This document shows, piece by piece, positions 19,901 through 28,914 of a stretch of 64,000 nucleotides of DNA. Location: assembly GCA_026931725.1 (NCBI GenBank), contig JAIXLE010000115.1, positions 1-64,000 on the forward strand, read 5' to 3'. Source of the stretch: Bacteroidales bacterium (lineage in GTDB: Bacteria > Planctomycetota > Planctomycetia > Gemmatales > Gemmataceae). The translations under genes and the position numbers were made by a program. Each line of letters starts with the position of its first letter. The first letter of the stretch is position 1. Below the pieces are notes generated by a model. That model did no database searches. It saw only the letters and a list, made by a program, of their open reading frames with translations, and was not told where the DNA came from.

Positions 19901-20678
19901 CAATGACTTGCCCATTTTTGTCGAAGTCGAGCCCGAACGTATTGCCGCCACCTTCCGAGAACAGTTCAAATTCTTTCCGGGTCGGGTGGAACCGCCAGAT
20001 TCCCTGTTGAAACTCGACGATGGGCGCATCGGGTTTGGCGGGGTTCCTGATCCGGCAAGTGCTGGTGCTGCCCGCCGCGCCGTAGAGCCAGCCATCCGGC
20101 CCCCATTGCAGCGAGTTGGCCACGGAGTGCGTGTCATCGAAGCCGAAGCCGGAGAGCAGAACTTCGGGGTCGCCATCGGGGACATCATCTGCGTTCTTGT
20201 CGGCGTAAAACAGCAGGTAGGGCGGTTGCACAACGTACACCCCGCCTCGCCCGATGCAGAAACCGGAGGCGAGATTCAACCCCGTGAGGAAATCTTTGGC
20301 CTGCGTGAAAACACCGTTCGCATCGCGGCCCGACAGGATGGTGATGCGGTCGAGCCCTTTCGTCCCGTGCGGCGGAGGTTCGGGCACCTTGTCCCAGACG
20401 GTGCGGAGGTATTGATCTTGCTTCAACGCCTTCAGCCCAGCGGGGTTAGGGTATTGCAGATACTGTAACACCCACAAGCGGCCGCGATCATCAAAACTCA
20501 TGCTGAGCGGCTGGCGAATCAGCGGTTCGGCGGCCACGGCGGTTACGGTGAAACCTTCTGCTACGGTCATCCGGCGAGCCGCTTCCGCGGGAGGGAACCC
20601 CTGACCGAATAGCGTGCCGGTCGATACCACGAATAATGAGAACAAACCCACAAGCCCGGGAAGTCGGTACACACTCAT
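16968..20678 (-). CDS. Secreted PVC-type haem-binding protein with HEAT-like repeats and C-terminal ThuA domain
   Basis: The 1236 residues start with a signal peptide (about 1-25). A PVC-type N-terminal beta-propeller/dehydrogenase-like domain follows (FDDRGRLWVLQYLQYP, WGPDGWLYGAAGS, GPDGNIYMADWTDRR), then alpha-helical HEAT-like repeats (about 410-860), a cytochrome c motif CAACHQLFNEGGKVGP, and a C-terminal ThuA-type domain (about 1010-1236; RVALVSGSLEYKSDE, FYTRRLKIDGPQ, GLRTASHGFQNW). Such proteins are typical of Planctomycetes and are thought to oxidise carbohydrates in the periplasm. The combination suggests sugar oxidation coupled to a c-type haem. It is transcribed alone, with AAGG before the ATG. 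Confidence 0.9.
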   Translation of the reverse strand: MSVYRLPGLVGLFSLFVVSTGTLFGQGFPPAEAARRMTVAEGFTVTAVAAEPLIRQPLSMSFDDRGRLWVLQYLQYPNPAGLKALKQDQYLRTVWDKVPEPPPHGTKGLDRITILSGRDANGVFTQAKDFLTGLNLASGFCIGRGGVYVVQPPYLLFYADKNADDVPDGDPEVLLSGFGFDDTHSVANSLQWGPDGWLYGAAGSTSTCRIRNPAKPDAPIVEFQQGIWRFHPTRKEFELFSEGGGNTFGLDFDKNGQVIAGTNYGNVAMLHQVQGGYYIKGFSKHGPLHNPYTFGYFDHVPYKHFKGGHVTCGGVVYQADAFPPEYRDQYIAGNLLANAIYWHKMDRKGSTFTAQHGGDLALANDTWFRPIDLILGPDGNIYMADWTDRRAAHLDPVDNWDKTNGRVFKIEYQGTKPTPEFDLRQRSSAELVALLKHPNKWWRNEARRLLNEKADAAVVPVLRKQIQKESGLLALESLWTLYQVGGWDESFARNVALSHPNEYVRAWAVRLLGDTATAIETPTTKLLVSLAASDPSPAVRSQLASTAKRLPAAQGLPIAGTLLTRSEDAQDPFLPLLIWWAFEDKVGEHPQAVVSELTKRAAHWESVLGRQILERVARRFVADDVPRWPETISLLVQADAAAEVTALLAGVELALQGRTKTTPPESFLATLRNVRKQYPQVDVSRILVRLGDPAERAALVQTVTDAKLPNGKRLTALKLLSEVRAPELPGLLPGVLTAAQSDALRIGTLDALSGIDDPALAGQVLRLYPSWSASVKRRAITFLTSRPTWALALFQAVDAGTFPKTELTIEQVRPAVALGNAPVTKLIEKHWGKVGPATAGEKQARIAYLNLIMNRQGLGDITKGKALFTKHCAACHQLFNEGGKVGPDLTTADRKNRGYLLAQIVDPSGYIRPEFVSYKIDTVDGRTLTGLASETGESVTLVNVVNNVAQKTVVPKGDIDAMLPSSVSLMPEKLLDGITNDEVRDLFAYLMSNPAAAPAPATPTSTKPRGVKASTPQKLRVALVSGSLEYKSDETLAQFQKFLEAKYPIACVRIFRENDENLPGLEKLESCDLAIFYTRRLKIDGPQLERVKKYVASGKPIIGLRTASHGFQNWLDMDRLAFGGDYKGHFANNLTCQVQLVAQKSGHPILAGIQPFDSKGSLYKNPSLAKDVEVLLTGRILDHQEPIAWVRTRKIGDQSQRVFYTSLGHPSDFENEQFRQLLVQAIYWTANVPQPR

Positions 20679-20791
20679 GTTGAACCTTGGAATCTAACAT
20701 TCGGGGTGACAAATGAGTAGCATCGGCCATCTGGCAGCAAAACGCAAGACCCTAGGTCCGAAACACGGGCCGAAACCCAGGAACTAACTTT

Positions 20792-22288
20792 ATGGGCGAC
20801 ATCTCCGCTCATGCGACGCGCGGTCGCTGGCTGGCCCTTACCGCCGCACTACTCGGCTGGATGTTCGACGGCCTGGAAATGGGTCTTTTCCCCTTGGTGG
20901 CTCGCCCCGCACTCCGCGATCTGTTCGGGGCCGGGGTCGATGAAGGCACGGTGGGGCTGTGGTACGGCGTGATTACGGCGGGCTTCCTCGTGGGTGCGGC
21001 CACCGGAGGTGTCCTCTTCGGCTGGCTCGGTGACAAGATTGGCCGGGTGCGGGCGATGACGCTCAGCGTGATGCTCTACGCGGGGTGCAGCGGTTTGTGC
21101 GCCTTCTCGGAGCAACCGTGGCATTTGGCGGGGTTACGCTTTGCCGGGGCGCTCGGGATGGGCGGGGAGTGGGCGTTGGGTGTCGCACTGGTCATGGAGT
21201 TGTGGTCCGGGGCATCTCGGCCATTCCTGGCCGGGTTGATCGGTGCGTTCGGCAACCTCGGCTACCTCGTCATCGGCTGCGTGGCCATCCTGTTGAATGA
21301 GTACAAGGCGGAACTCCCGGATGTGCTAGGCTCACTGGGGCTTCCGGCGGGGTTCGTGGCGAAATTCGCGGACCCATCGCATGACAACTGGCGACTCTTG
21401 ATGTTGATCGGTGCGACACCGGCGATTTTGACGCTCTTTATTCGGTTATTCGTTCCTGAATCCGAGAAGTGGGAAAGAGAGCAGAAGTCCGGCGCGACTT
21501 CGCACTGGTCGGGAATGGATCTGCTGGCCGTCCTCGGGGGAGCGATCGTGGCGGTGGGTGTCATCACGATTTGGGTGGTCGATTTTTCGCTGGCGATTCG
21601 GATTCCAGCGACGCTCAACGGTTTGGTTCTCATCACGTTCGGCTATATGTATCCGGCTTATCGATACCTTGGTCGCGCGATGACGGGGCCAGGGGAACGC
21701 CAGCATATTATGGGTCGCATGTTATTAGCAGCGGGGTTGAGTGGCGCGGCACTGCTCGGGACATGGGCCGGGTTGCAGTGGGTGTATCCGTGGGCGCATA
21801 AGCTCACGAATGGGACGATGCCGAACGCGGTGCCGTACACGCAGATCGTGACATCGTTCGGCGCGATTGTCGGCTGTATTGTCGGGGCCATGCTCGGTGG
21901 AAAGATCGGACGGCGGCCGGTTTACGCGGGGTTGTGCGTGCTGTCGATGGCTTCGCTTCTGGGGCTGTTCCAATTGAACGACTCTTTCGATGCACAATTC
22001 CTCATCTTCGCCTGGTTCGCGGCGGCGTTGTCCGCGTCATTCTACGGTTGGTTGCCGTTGTATCTCCCCGAATTGTTCCCGACTCGGGTGCGAGCGACGG
22101 GGCAAGGATTTGGGTTCAATTTCGGACGAATCGTTGCCGCGATCGGGGCATTACAGACCGGGAACCTGCTGGCGTTTTTCGACGACAGCTATGCGATGGC
22201 CTGCTCCGTCGCGGCGGGGGCGTATGTCGTGGGGTTGGTGGTCATCGCCTTCGCCCCTGAGACACGCGGCAAACCGTTACCGGAGTGA
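20792..22288 (+). CDS. Major facilitator superfamily transporter
   Basis: This 498-residue protein has about 12 hydrophobic segments. The MFS loop 2-3 motif appears as GWLGDKIGRVRAM, with a second copy-like motif GGKIGRRPVY in the second half. The N-terminal DGLEMGLFPLVARPAL and FPTRVRATGQGFGFNFGRI resemble the sugar/organic-acid:H+ symporter branch that includes sialate and aromatic-acid carriers. It should import a small organic anion or sugar across the inner membrane. It converges with the sialidase-like gene with only 2 bases between stops, so a joint role in sialic-acid-like sugars is possible but unproven. Confidence 0.88.
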   Translation: MGDISAHATRGRWLALTAALLGWMFDGLEMGLFPLVARPALRDLFGAGVDEGTVGLWYGVITAGFLVGAATGGVLFGWLGDKIGRVRAMTLSVMLYAGCSGLCAFSEQPWHLAGLRFAGALGMGGEWALGVALVMELWSGASRPFLAGLIGAFGNLGYLVIGCVAILLNEYKAELPDVLGSLGLPAGFVAKFADPSHDNWRLLMLIGATPAILTLFIRLFVPESEKWEREQKSGATSHWSGMDLLAVLGGAIVAVGVITIWVVDFSLAIRIPATLNGLVLITFGYMYPAYRYLGRAMTGPGERQHIMGRMLLAAGLSGAALLGTWAGLQWVYPWAHKLTNGTMPNAVPYTQIVTSFGAIVGCIVGAMLGGKIGRRPVYAGLCVLSMASLLGLFQLNDSFDAQFLIFAWFAAALSASFYGWLPLYLPELFPTRVRATGQGFGFNFGRIVAAIGALQTGNLLAFFDDSYAMACSVAAGAYVVGLVVIAFAPETRGKPLPE

Positions 22289-22290
22289 TC

Positions 22291-23337
22291 CTACTTCCCC
22301 GGAGTCGTGGGAAGATCGGTGAGAACGAACTTGTGCGGGTCGAGTACGACATGCTTGACCCGCTTGCGTTTCCAGGTGTAGGTGATGTGAACCTGCCCGT
22401 CGCGGGTCTGGATCACGGCGGGGTAGGAGTATTCTCCCGGTTCGGTTTCCAGCACGGCGGCGGATTTCCAAGTCTGGCCATCATCGGTGGAGACGGCCAC
22501 GTTCAACGGGGTGCGACCGCGAGTCGTATGGTTGTACACCAGCAGTTGCCGACCATCTTTCAGGGTGACGGCATCGGTGCCGGAGTTCGGATTGGGCAGA
22601 TCGGTCAGTGTCATTTCTCCCCAGGTCTTGCCGCCATCGCGGGACTCGGCTTGCCAGAGTTTCTTTTGTCGACTGCGTCCGAGGGCAAGTAGGCTGCCAT
22701 CTTTCCGGGTCAGGATGCTGGGCTGAATTGCGGAGATGGATTTGCCATCATTGATCGGTTCCGTGGCGGTGTATGTCTTGCCGAGGTCGTTGGTGCGCTC
22801 AAAGTGGACTCGCCAGCCCGCGTGTTCCGAACTGGTCGGCAGCAGGATCGCACCATCCGGCAACGGGATCGGCTTGTTCTTGATTGGCCCCAAAATCCCT
22901 TTGGGTAGGCGAGTCGCGGCGGACCAAGTCTGGCCGTGATCCTGGCTAGTGCGGAGTTCGCCCCACCATGTACTCGGGCTGGGGCCGACCTTGTAGAACA
23001 GCATCAACGGCCCGGATTGCGGCTGAAACAGCACCGGGTTCCAACACGGATGCCGGTTGCCATCCGCCTGGATGCCGTTGGCGACTTCGACCGGCTTGGT
23101 CCATTTCCCGGCGCGTTTGTGGGCCACCCAGATACCGACATCCTTGTTCCTTTCCTTTGTGCCGCCGAACCACGCCGCGATCAACTCCCCGTCTCGGGTT
23201 TCCGCAATCGTCGTCGCATGGCATTCCGGTGTCGGTGCCGTTTCATAGATGAATTCATGCGTTACAACGGCAGGAGATGCCGTATCCGCCAGTGGCATCA
23301 TACAGAGCCCGGCAATCAGTGAAATACAGGTGTGCAT
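22291..23337 (-). CDS. Secreted sialidase-family (BNR/Asp-box) protein
   Basis: This 348-residue exported protein has a short hydrophobic leader (CISLIAGLCMMPLADTAS) followed by a six-bladed propeller with Asp-box-like motifs (SQDHGQTWS, SRDGGKTWGE, STDDGQTWKSA). The N-terminal PECHATTIAETRDGELIAAWFGG is the conserved start of the bacterial exo-alpha-sialidase-like family. Actual sialidase activity is not certain: planctomycete members often act on other sugars. Start 23337 is chosen because GGGG lies before it; a second ATG four codons upstream is possible. Confidence 0.85.
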   Translation of the reverse strand: MHTCISLIAGLCMMPLADTASPAVVTHEFIYETAPTPECHATTIAETRDGELIAAWFGGTKERNKDVGIWVAHKRAGKWTKPVEVANGIQADGNRHPCWNPVLFQPQSGPLMLFYKVGPSPSTWWGELRTSQDHGQTWSAATRLPKGILGPIKNKPIPLPDGAILLPTSSEHAGWRVHFERTNDLGKTYTATEPINDGKSISAIQPSILTRKDGSLLALGRSRQKKLWQAESRDGGKTWGEMTLTDLPNPNSGTDAVTLKDGRQLLVYNHTTRGRTPLNVAVSTDDGQTWKSAAVLETEPGEYSYPAVIQTRDGQVHITYTWKRKRVKHVVLDPHKFVLTDLPTTPGK

Positions 23338-23509
23338 GGAAGACCCCATTTCGGAAATCGTTCATCTGTCACGGCATCTCTACACCCAGGCGGGACACCG
23401 GGCAGAATGGGTGGACTGTATCCGAGGATGGGGAGGGGTGCCACTCTGGATTGCACAAATTCCCGGAGTGCGGTAAACTCTGGCGATTACTTCACTTCGG
23501 GAATGAATC

Positions 23510-24022
23510 ATGAGTTTCGGCGATGAAACGGAAGATACTGGCGGGATGAGCGGAATCGACCTTGCGACGGCCCGTGGTCGAGACTGGCCCAGTGTGCGTC
23601 AATTCAATGTCTTCCTGGCGAACCGCATGGGAGCGATGCTGGAACTCGTGCGGCGGTTTGAGACTTCCAGCGTGCGGGTGGTGTCGCTCACCGTGATTGA
23701 AACGGCGGATTGTGCCATCATCCGCATCGTCCCCTCGGACTACGAACGCGGCTATGAACTGCTGAAACAAGCTCGGCTCCCCTTCACGGAGAGTGACTTA
23801 CTTGTTGTGCGGCTCCCCGACAATGATCAACCCTTACTGTCGATCACCAAAGCATTATTAAGCGGTGAAATCGACATTCATTATACCTACCCCTTACTGA
23901 TTGGGGTTGGGCCAATGGGGTGTACCGCATTGGCGCTCCATGTGGATGATTTTGAGAACGCCGTGCATACCTTGCAAGCCCAGGGATTCACGCTGTATAC
24001 AGAATCCGATCTCAACGACTAA
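23510..24022 (+). CDS. Tandem ACT-domain protein
   Basis: This 170-residue soluble protein consists of two ACT-like beta-alpha-beta units. The first (about 28-90) reads RQFNVFLANRMGAMLELVRRF, then VVSLTVIETADCAIIRIV. The second (about 105-165) includes YTYPLLIGVGPMGCTALALHVDDFENAVHTL. Stand-alone ACT repeats bind amino acids or other small ligands and regulate enzymes; planctomycete members are often mislabelled acetolactate synthase because of small-subunit similarity. No catalytic domain is present. It converges with the glycosyltransferase gene at 24029. Confidence 0.75.
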   Translation: MSFGDETEDTGGMSGIDLATARGRDWPSVRQFNVFLANRMGAMLELVRRFETSSVRVVSLTVIETADCAIIRIVPSDYERGYELLKQARLPFTESDLLVVRLPDNDQPLLSITKALLSGEIDIHYTYPLLIGVGPMGCTALALHVDDFENAVHTLQAQGFTLYTESDLND

Positions 24023-24028
24023 GCCGTC

Positions 24029-25105
24029 TCAATCGGCTAGCAGTTCCTCGAAGAGTTTCTCGAATCGCCGCTCGATGCTGGCGTTCGTGAACTGCGTCTC
24101 ATAGCGAGTCCAACCTGCCAGGATTTGTGCTTCCCGAGCGACAGGGTCGGTCAGGACGGCATCGACTTCCGCCGCGATCATGACCGGGTCCGGGTCGGCG
24201 TAGCGGGCGGCCTCTCCCGCCGTGAACGGCACCGCTGCATTCGGCACCGCGACCACCGGCAATCGCAATCCCATCGCTTCGACCAGCGGGACACAGAAGC
24301 CTTCATGTTTGCTTGTCACGAGCAGCACATCAGCTGTGAGATATAACGCCTTCAATTGCGCCACAGATACCCCACCCGTGACGATCGCATGTCCTTCCTG
24401 ACCGAGTGTGCGAATTAGCTTCAAAACTTCATTGGCATGATCCGGCAACGGCCATCCACCTGCGACCACGAAGCGGGCACGCGGGTTGTATTTGCGGCGG
24501 TATTCCGCGAATGCCCGCACCGCGAGCAGCACATCTTTATTGGGAACCACGCGGCCAACCAGCAAGATGTTCGTGTTCCAATCGTCCAGCCCCGCGACCG
24601 CTCGGTAGTCGGGTTCGATCGCAAATAGTTCATCCGCCTGATGGAACGGCGGCAATTCGCTCACACGCAAGGTGGAATCCCGCGCGGTGAAATCCTGCGC
24701 GTTGTAGGCCGAATCCGCCCAGACGGCCTTGGCCACCTTGGCGAGTCGGGGAATCTGTTGCAAGCCTTCCGTACAGCCTTGCGCCACTTTGGGGTTGGTC
24801 TTCGCAAAAAATTCGGGTGGAGTGATATTGTGATACTTCACCGCTTTGCGACGGCACGGCAATCGTTCCATGGCCTTCACGGCAGGTTCGCATCCAATCG
24901 AATGATGATAGATTAAGACATCGTCTTGAGATTTCAGAATCTTGGGGATTTCGTCCAGGAGATGTACGGGTTCTTCCGTGGCGTTCGTCCAGGCGAAGAA
25001 TTCAACATCATACCCCTTTTTTCGCAACACATGCGTCATGCCGAGGACATCATGACCCACGGCATCGCCACTGGCTAATGTGGGGAGCGCAATTCCAATA
25101 CGCAT
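24029..25105 (-). CDS. Glycosyltransferase family 4-type protein
   Basis: This 358-residue protein has a GT-B fold outline: an N-terminal MRIGIALPTLASGDAVG strand with a GHDVLG loop, a middle IYHHSIGCEPAV, and a C-terminal donor-binding half with NTNILLVGRVVPNKDVLLAVRAF, GVSVAQLKALYLTADVLLVTSKHEGFCVPLVEAM (the E-x7-E region) and PNAAVPFTAGEAARYADP. It should transfer a sugar from a nucleotide-sugar donor, probably to a cell-surface glycan. It lies 57 bases downstream of the larger glycosyltransferase on the same strand, in one operon. ATG 25105 (MRIGIAL) is preferred over ATG 25114. Confidence 0.88.
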   Translation of the reverse strand: MRIGIALPTLASGDAVGHDVLGMTHVLRKKGYDVEFFAWTNATEEPVHLLDEIPKILKSQDDVLIYHHSIGCEPAVKAMERLPCRRKAVKYHNITPPEFFAKTNPKVAQGCTEGLQQIPRLAKVAKAVWADSAYNAQDFTARDSTLRVSELPPFHQADELFAIEPDYRAVAGLDDWNTNILLVGRVVPNKDVLLAVRAFAEYRRKYNPRARFVVAGGWPLPDHANEVLKLIRTLGQEGHAIVTGGVSVAQLKALYLTADVLLVTSKHEGFCVPLVEAMGLRLPVVAVPNAAVPFTAGEAARYADPDPVMIAAEVDAVLTDPVAREAQILAGWTRYETQFTNASIERRFEKLFEELLAD

Positions 25106-25162
25106 AGGATGCATTTCCCTGATAGGTGATTCGGTTCCATGATGGAGTCGTTCTGGTAGCGA

Positions 25163-27637
25163 TCAATCGAGGAAGCCGTGCTTCCGCAGAGCCGCGGTGA
25201 GTGTCTGACCGGCGGCTTTCCAGGTGAATTTTTTGGCACGAGCCGCGGCACGGGCACCGTAACGGTCGGCTTCGGCGCGGTCAGTATAGACCCGCCGCAT
25301 GTTAGCCATGAGCGAATCCGCGTGCGGTTCGGCCCAGTTCCCGGTGTAAATGTGGTTATTCACCGGCGTGAGTGTGTAATCGACCGGGTAACCCACCGAT
25401 GCATCAAAGAATTCTGTTAATCCACTATACATCGGTGAAATCAGTGGCCGACCACAGGCCATCGTTTCGATGAGATGCAGGCCAAATCCTTCCCCGGCGC
25501 TGGCGTTCACATAGGCGGTCAGCGAGCGATACCATTCGACCAGATCGCCGTGCGGCAACACGGCTCGGATGACTTCAATGCGTGGGTCATCCTCGGTTTC
25601 GACTGAGGGGGAACTCGGCGTAATCTTGACTCGCAACCGCACATCGGTTTCTGTTGGGAATGTTTGACGGAACAGGTCGATAATGAGTTGCGCGTTCTTG
25701 CGCAGTCCACCCGCACCGAGCGCACCCGCCGTGCCGAAGATACAGAGGTCGTGTGGCTTATGGGTCGCGGGCGCGGGATGGAACATCAGCGGGTCGTACC
25801 CCAGCGGAGCGACTTCCAGCGGGACGGTGACACCACTGGCCCGGAAACAGTCGACAGCCCACCGACTCGGCACAATCACCAGCCCGGCATCATTCAACAA
25901 GCGGACCCACGCCGGTTCCAGATGGTCCGATTCCCACATAGTCAGAATGGCCGAGTTGCGATTCGGCGTGAATCGGTTCACCAGGAACGGCGGTGACAGA
26001 ATCAGTTGCTTGCAGTCCGGGTGCCAGCCGCCATGCGGGATCAGCAGTTCCGAAGGAAGAAGCTCATGCCGAATCTGGCTGACCTGATGGAATCGCAACT
26101 CCGCGCCGGACGAGGGCAACCCCTTCAGGATGGCATAGGCCAGGTGATCGTAACCCGTGATCCCTTTCAAATCGGTCGAGAGGAACAAGGGCGTGCGTTG
26201 CTCGACGGGTTTTCGTCCCACGCGGGCGCGGTCGATCAGGGGGCAATCGTCGATCGGATGGGCCAATACCGCTTCCCGTGCCTCCGTGGATTCCACCGGC
26301 GTGATGGTTGGTAGCGGTTGTGGGGCAAAGGATTCCGTCCATTTTCCGATCTTGCGGATCGACAATCGGCGCGGCAAGGACGAGGCCAGTTGTGACGCGG
26401 TTGTCAAATACAGATGTGAGGGAATCTCCAGCACTTCACGCGTGTTCAACCCCGCCTCGGCCGCGGCTTTGCCAGCACGGGGGCGGTCGGATTTCCCGCG
26501 ATCCGATGCATCCTTGCCTGTTTGGGATGCGCGTTGCTTGTCTGTTTGATTCTGAGCCCGAACGGATTTTTCCTCTGCATTTTCATTCCAGGCATCGTAC
26601 ACCCGACCGATGATGACTTCTTGTGCCGGGCGATTTTGGGCCGCACTGGCCAAATGGAACAGGGCGTGTTCCGTGAGTTCGATTCCCGGTGGCAGCACCA
26701 GCACCCGCTGACATTCGGTTTCCCCCAGGACTTTCCCGATGGCTGAAGACAAGCCCATCAGTGTCGGCACCCGCACCATGCGCATCCGCGGATCGGGACC
26801 GATCATGCCGTTGAGGTGCGGTTGCAATCCCGCCGGGCCGGACGCGGCGAGGAGCAGTTCCCAATGCGGGTAAATTTGCCGACGCACGGAATGCGCAGCC
26901 AGTCGCACCTGATCCAGGCGGGAACCATCCGTCGGGATGACCACAGCAATCGGCGGTGGGTCGATCATGGCTTCACAAGCCACGGCGACGCGGTCGGCTT
27001 CATCCTTCGTCAAGGCATGACGCCGCCACCAGGCTGCATCAATTTCGTCGCCGCGCCCCTGGCCGAGACGCATTTGCCGTGAGTCCACAAGCCCCTTTAA
27101 GACCTTCGCGCGGAACTGCCGAAAGCGGCCCGTGAGCAGCAGTTTACTCCCATTCCAAAGGACCGGCCCAACGCATTGGTACGCCCGGATGAGTCGGAGT
27201 TTCTCCCGCATGGCACAGCGGAACGCCTCTGCCGGAGGGACCGCACGAAACGCAAAGGTTTCGACGGAAAATCGCCCTTCGGCCTGTTGGAGGTCGATTC
27301 GCAAGCCGCTGGCCGGGCGTGTGAGACGAATCATGAACTGTTCGTCAAAATTCCGATTCCAGGAAAACGTCTCCCGGCCCGGCGGTCGCGGGTTCTGATC
27401 GGCGGGGTCAAAGACCAGATCGCACCGCTTGCGGACGGTGAACCGACCCGCGGAGCGAATGGCGAGTCGGACGTGATACCAACCCGCGGGAAACGGCCCC
27501 GGCGCGGAGAGTCGAACGGAAGCCGTTTCGGCGATCCAATCTTCTCCCACGGGATCCTCAGGGCGACGCAGTCCCGCGCAGGGTTGCAGGTCCGATGCGG
27601 AAAGGGTGCAATCCGTCAGATGTTCGGTCACAGGCAC
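25163..27637 (-). CDS. Large glycosyltransferase with GT2-like and GT4 regions
   Basis: The 824 residues have an unassigned N-terminal beta-rich part (about 1-135). A segment resembling a family-2 start (IAVVIPTDGSRLDQVRLAAHSVRRQ, about 250-270) follows, then a charged low-complexity linker (about 345-400). The C-terminal GT4-like region (about 480-815) contains AILTMWESDHLEPAWVRLL, IVPSRWAVDCFRASG, EGFGLHLIETMACGRP and PVDYTLTP. Only the GT4 half looks complete, so the GT2 part may be vestigial. It is probably involved in surface polysaccharide or glycoprotein synthesis with its downstream partner. The epimerase at 27805 is transcribed divergently. Confidence 0.82.
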   Translation of the reverse strand: MPVTEHLTDCTLSASDLQPCAGLRRPEDPVGEDWIAETASVRLSAPGPFPAGWYHVRLAIRSAGRFTVRKRCDLVFDPADQNPRPPGRETFSWNRNFDEQFMIRLTRPASGLRIDLQQAEGRFSVETFAFRAVPPAEAFRCAMREKLRLIRAYQCVGPVLWNGSKLLLTGRFRQFRAKVLKGLVDSRQMRLGQGRGDEIDAAWWRRHALTKDEADRVAVACEAMIDPPPIAVVIPTDGSRLDQVRLAAHSVRRQIYPHWELLLAASGPAGLQPHLNGMIGPDPRMRMVRVPTLMGLSSAIGKVLGETECQRVLVLPPGIELTEHALFHLASAAQNRPAQEVIIGRVYDAWNENAEEKSVRAQNQTDKQRASQTGKDASDRGKSDRPRAGKAAAEAGLNTREVLEIPSHLYLTTASQLASSLPRRLSIRKIGKWTESFAPQPLPTITPVESTEAREAVLAHPIDDCPLIDRARVGRKPVEQRTPLFLSTDLKGITGYDHLAYAILKGLPSSGAELRFHQVSQIRHELLPSELLIPHGGWHPDCKQLILSPPFLVNRFTPNRNSAILTMWESDHLEPAWVRLLNDAGLVIVPSRWAVDCFRASGVTVPLEVAPLGYDPLMFHPAPATHKPHDLCIFGTAGALGAGGLRKNAQLIIDLFRQTFPTETDVRLRVKITPSSPSVETEDDPRIEVIRAVLPHGDLVEWYRSLTAYVNASAGEGFGLHLIETMACGRPLISPMYSGLTEFFDASVGYPVDYTLTPVNNHIYTGNWAEPHADSLMANMRRVYTDRAEADRYGARAAARAKKFTWKAAGQTLTAALRKHGFLD

Positions 27638-27804
27638 GGCGGCGCTCCTTGCCGCAGGGTGGTTTGGGAAAGGTAGGTTCGCATCTCAAATTGGCGGAAT
27701 CAAGCCCAACCGCTAATCCACGCTGTAACGTGTTCACAAGCCGATCGGCTTCCGCTTGAAAAGAGAAACGGGAAACCGGAAACTACCCCGAAAGGAGATT
27801 CGTC

Positions 27805-28764
27805 ATGGATGATCTGCATTTGGTGACAGGTGGCGCGGGGTTCATTGGCTCCCACCTCGTCACAGAATTGATCCGCACGGGGCACCGGGTGCGTGTGCTG
27901 GATGATTTCAGCACGGGATTACGGAGCAATTTTGCCCATTTGCCGACACAACCGGAGATCGTCGAAGCCGATCTGACCAACGCGGAGGCGGTCTGCGAGG
28001 CGATGCGGGGTGTGCGTGTGGTCTATCACCTGGGGGCGTTGGCTTCCGTGGCCCGCAGCGTGGAAACGCCGCTCATCAGCCATGCCGCCTGTGCAACTGG
28101 GACGCTCCATGTTCTGGATGCGGCCCGGAAACTGGGAGCCCGCCGGGTTGTGTACGCGGCCAGTTCCAGTGCCTACGGTGGTGCGAGCAGCGCCGCCGGG
28201 CAAACCGAAGACCTGCTTCCCACGGCGCTCTCTCCGTATGCGGCAGCCAAACTAGCAGGCGAATACTATATGCAAGCGTTCGCGGCAACGTATGGTCTGG
28301 AAACCGTGCGGGTGCGATTCTTCAACATTTTTGGTCCCCGCCAGCGAGCGGATAGCCCCTACAGCGGCGTGATCGCCATCTTCACGGCCCTGATGGCCGC
28401 GGGGCAGGCACCCTGTGTTCACGGCGACGGCCTGCAATCACGGGATTTCACCTACGTCACCAACGCGGTCCAGGCTCTGCGGAAAGCCGCCGATGCCCCG
28501 GCGGAGATCGTCTCCGGCAATGTCTACAACATCGGCACGGGCCGCAGCATCACCGTGCTGGATCTGGTGAATGCCCTCAACACCATCCTGGATACGCACC
28601 TGACCGCGACACACGGTCCCACCCGTGCCGGGGATGTGCGCTATTCCCTCGCCGACATTAGCCGGACGCGCCGGGATCTGGGGTACGATCCGACCGTGAG
28701 CTTTGAAGAAGGCTTACGCAAAACCGTCGGCTGGTATCTGGAAAACGAACTCAAAGCCGCGTGA
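27805..28764 (+). CDS. NAD-dependent sugar epimerase/dehydratase (extended SDR)
   Basis: This 319-residue extended short-chain dehydrogenase shows TGGAGFIGSHL (NAD-binding GxxGxxG), ASSSAYGG (catalytic Ser region) and SPYAAAKLAGEYY (Tyr-x3-Lys). The C-terminal half (FNIFGPRQRADSPYSGVI, VHGDGLQSRDFTYV) is typical of UDP-glucose 4-epimerase/GalE-like and WbpP-like enzymes, which interconvert nucleotide sugars. The exact substrate cannot be read from sequence. It is divergent from the glycosyltransferase operon, consistent with supplying a nucleotide sugar to it. GAAAGGAG precedes the ATG. Confidence 0.9.
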   Translation: MDDLHLVTGGAGFIGSHLVTELIRTGHRVRVLDDFSTGLRSNFAHLPTQPEIVEADLTNAEAVCEAMRGVRVVYHLGALASVARSVETPLISHAACATGTLHVLDAARKLGARRVVYAASSSAYGGASSAAGQTEDLLPTALSPYAAAKLAGEYYMQAFAATYGLETVRVRFFNIFGPRQRADSPYSGVIAIFTALMAAGQAPCVHGDGLQSRDFTYVTNAVQALRKAADAPAEIVSGNVYNIGTGRSITVLDLVNALNTILDTHLTATHGPTRAGDVRYSLADISRTRRDLGYDPTVSFEEGLRKTVGWYLENELKAA

Positions 28765-28914
28765 GAGAAAGGCCGTGTAAGAGACAAACCGGTTCCGCAA
28801 ACCCTCTGTGTGAATCGGCGAAGCGGGACTTCCGACCCACCGATGAGTTGCGTTGATCCCGAGAACCCGGTACGGTGAACGGGTGCCGTTCTCCTGGTTG
28901 CCGAAGGTTCTCTC

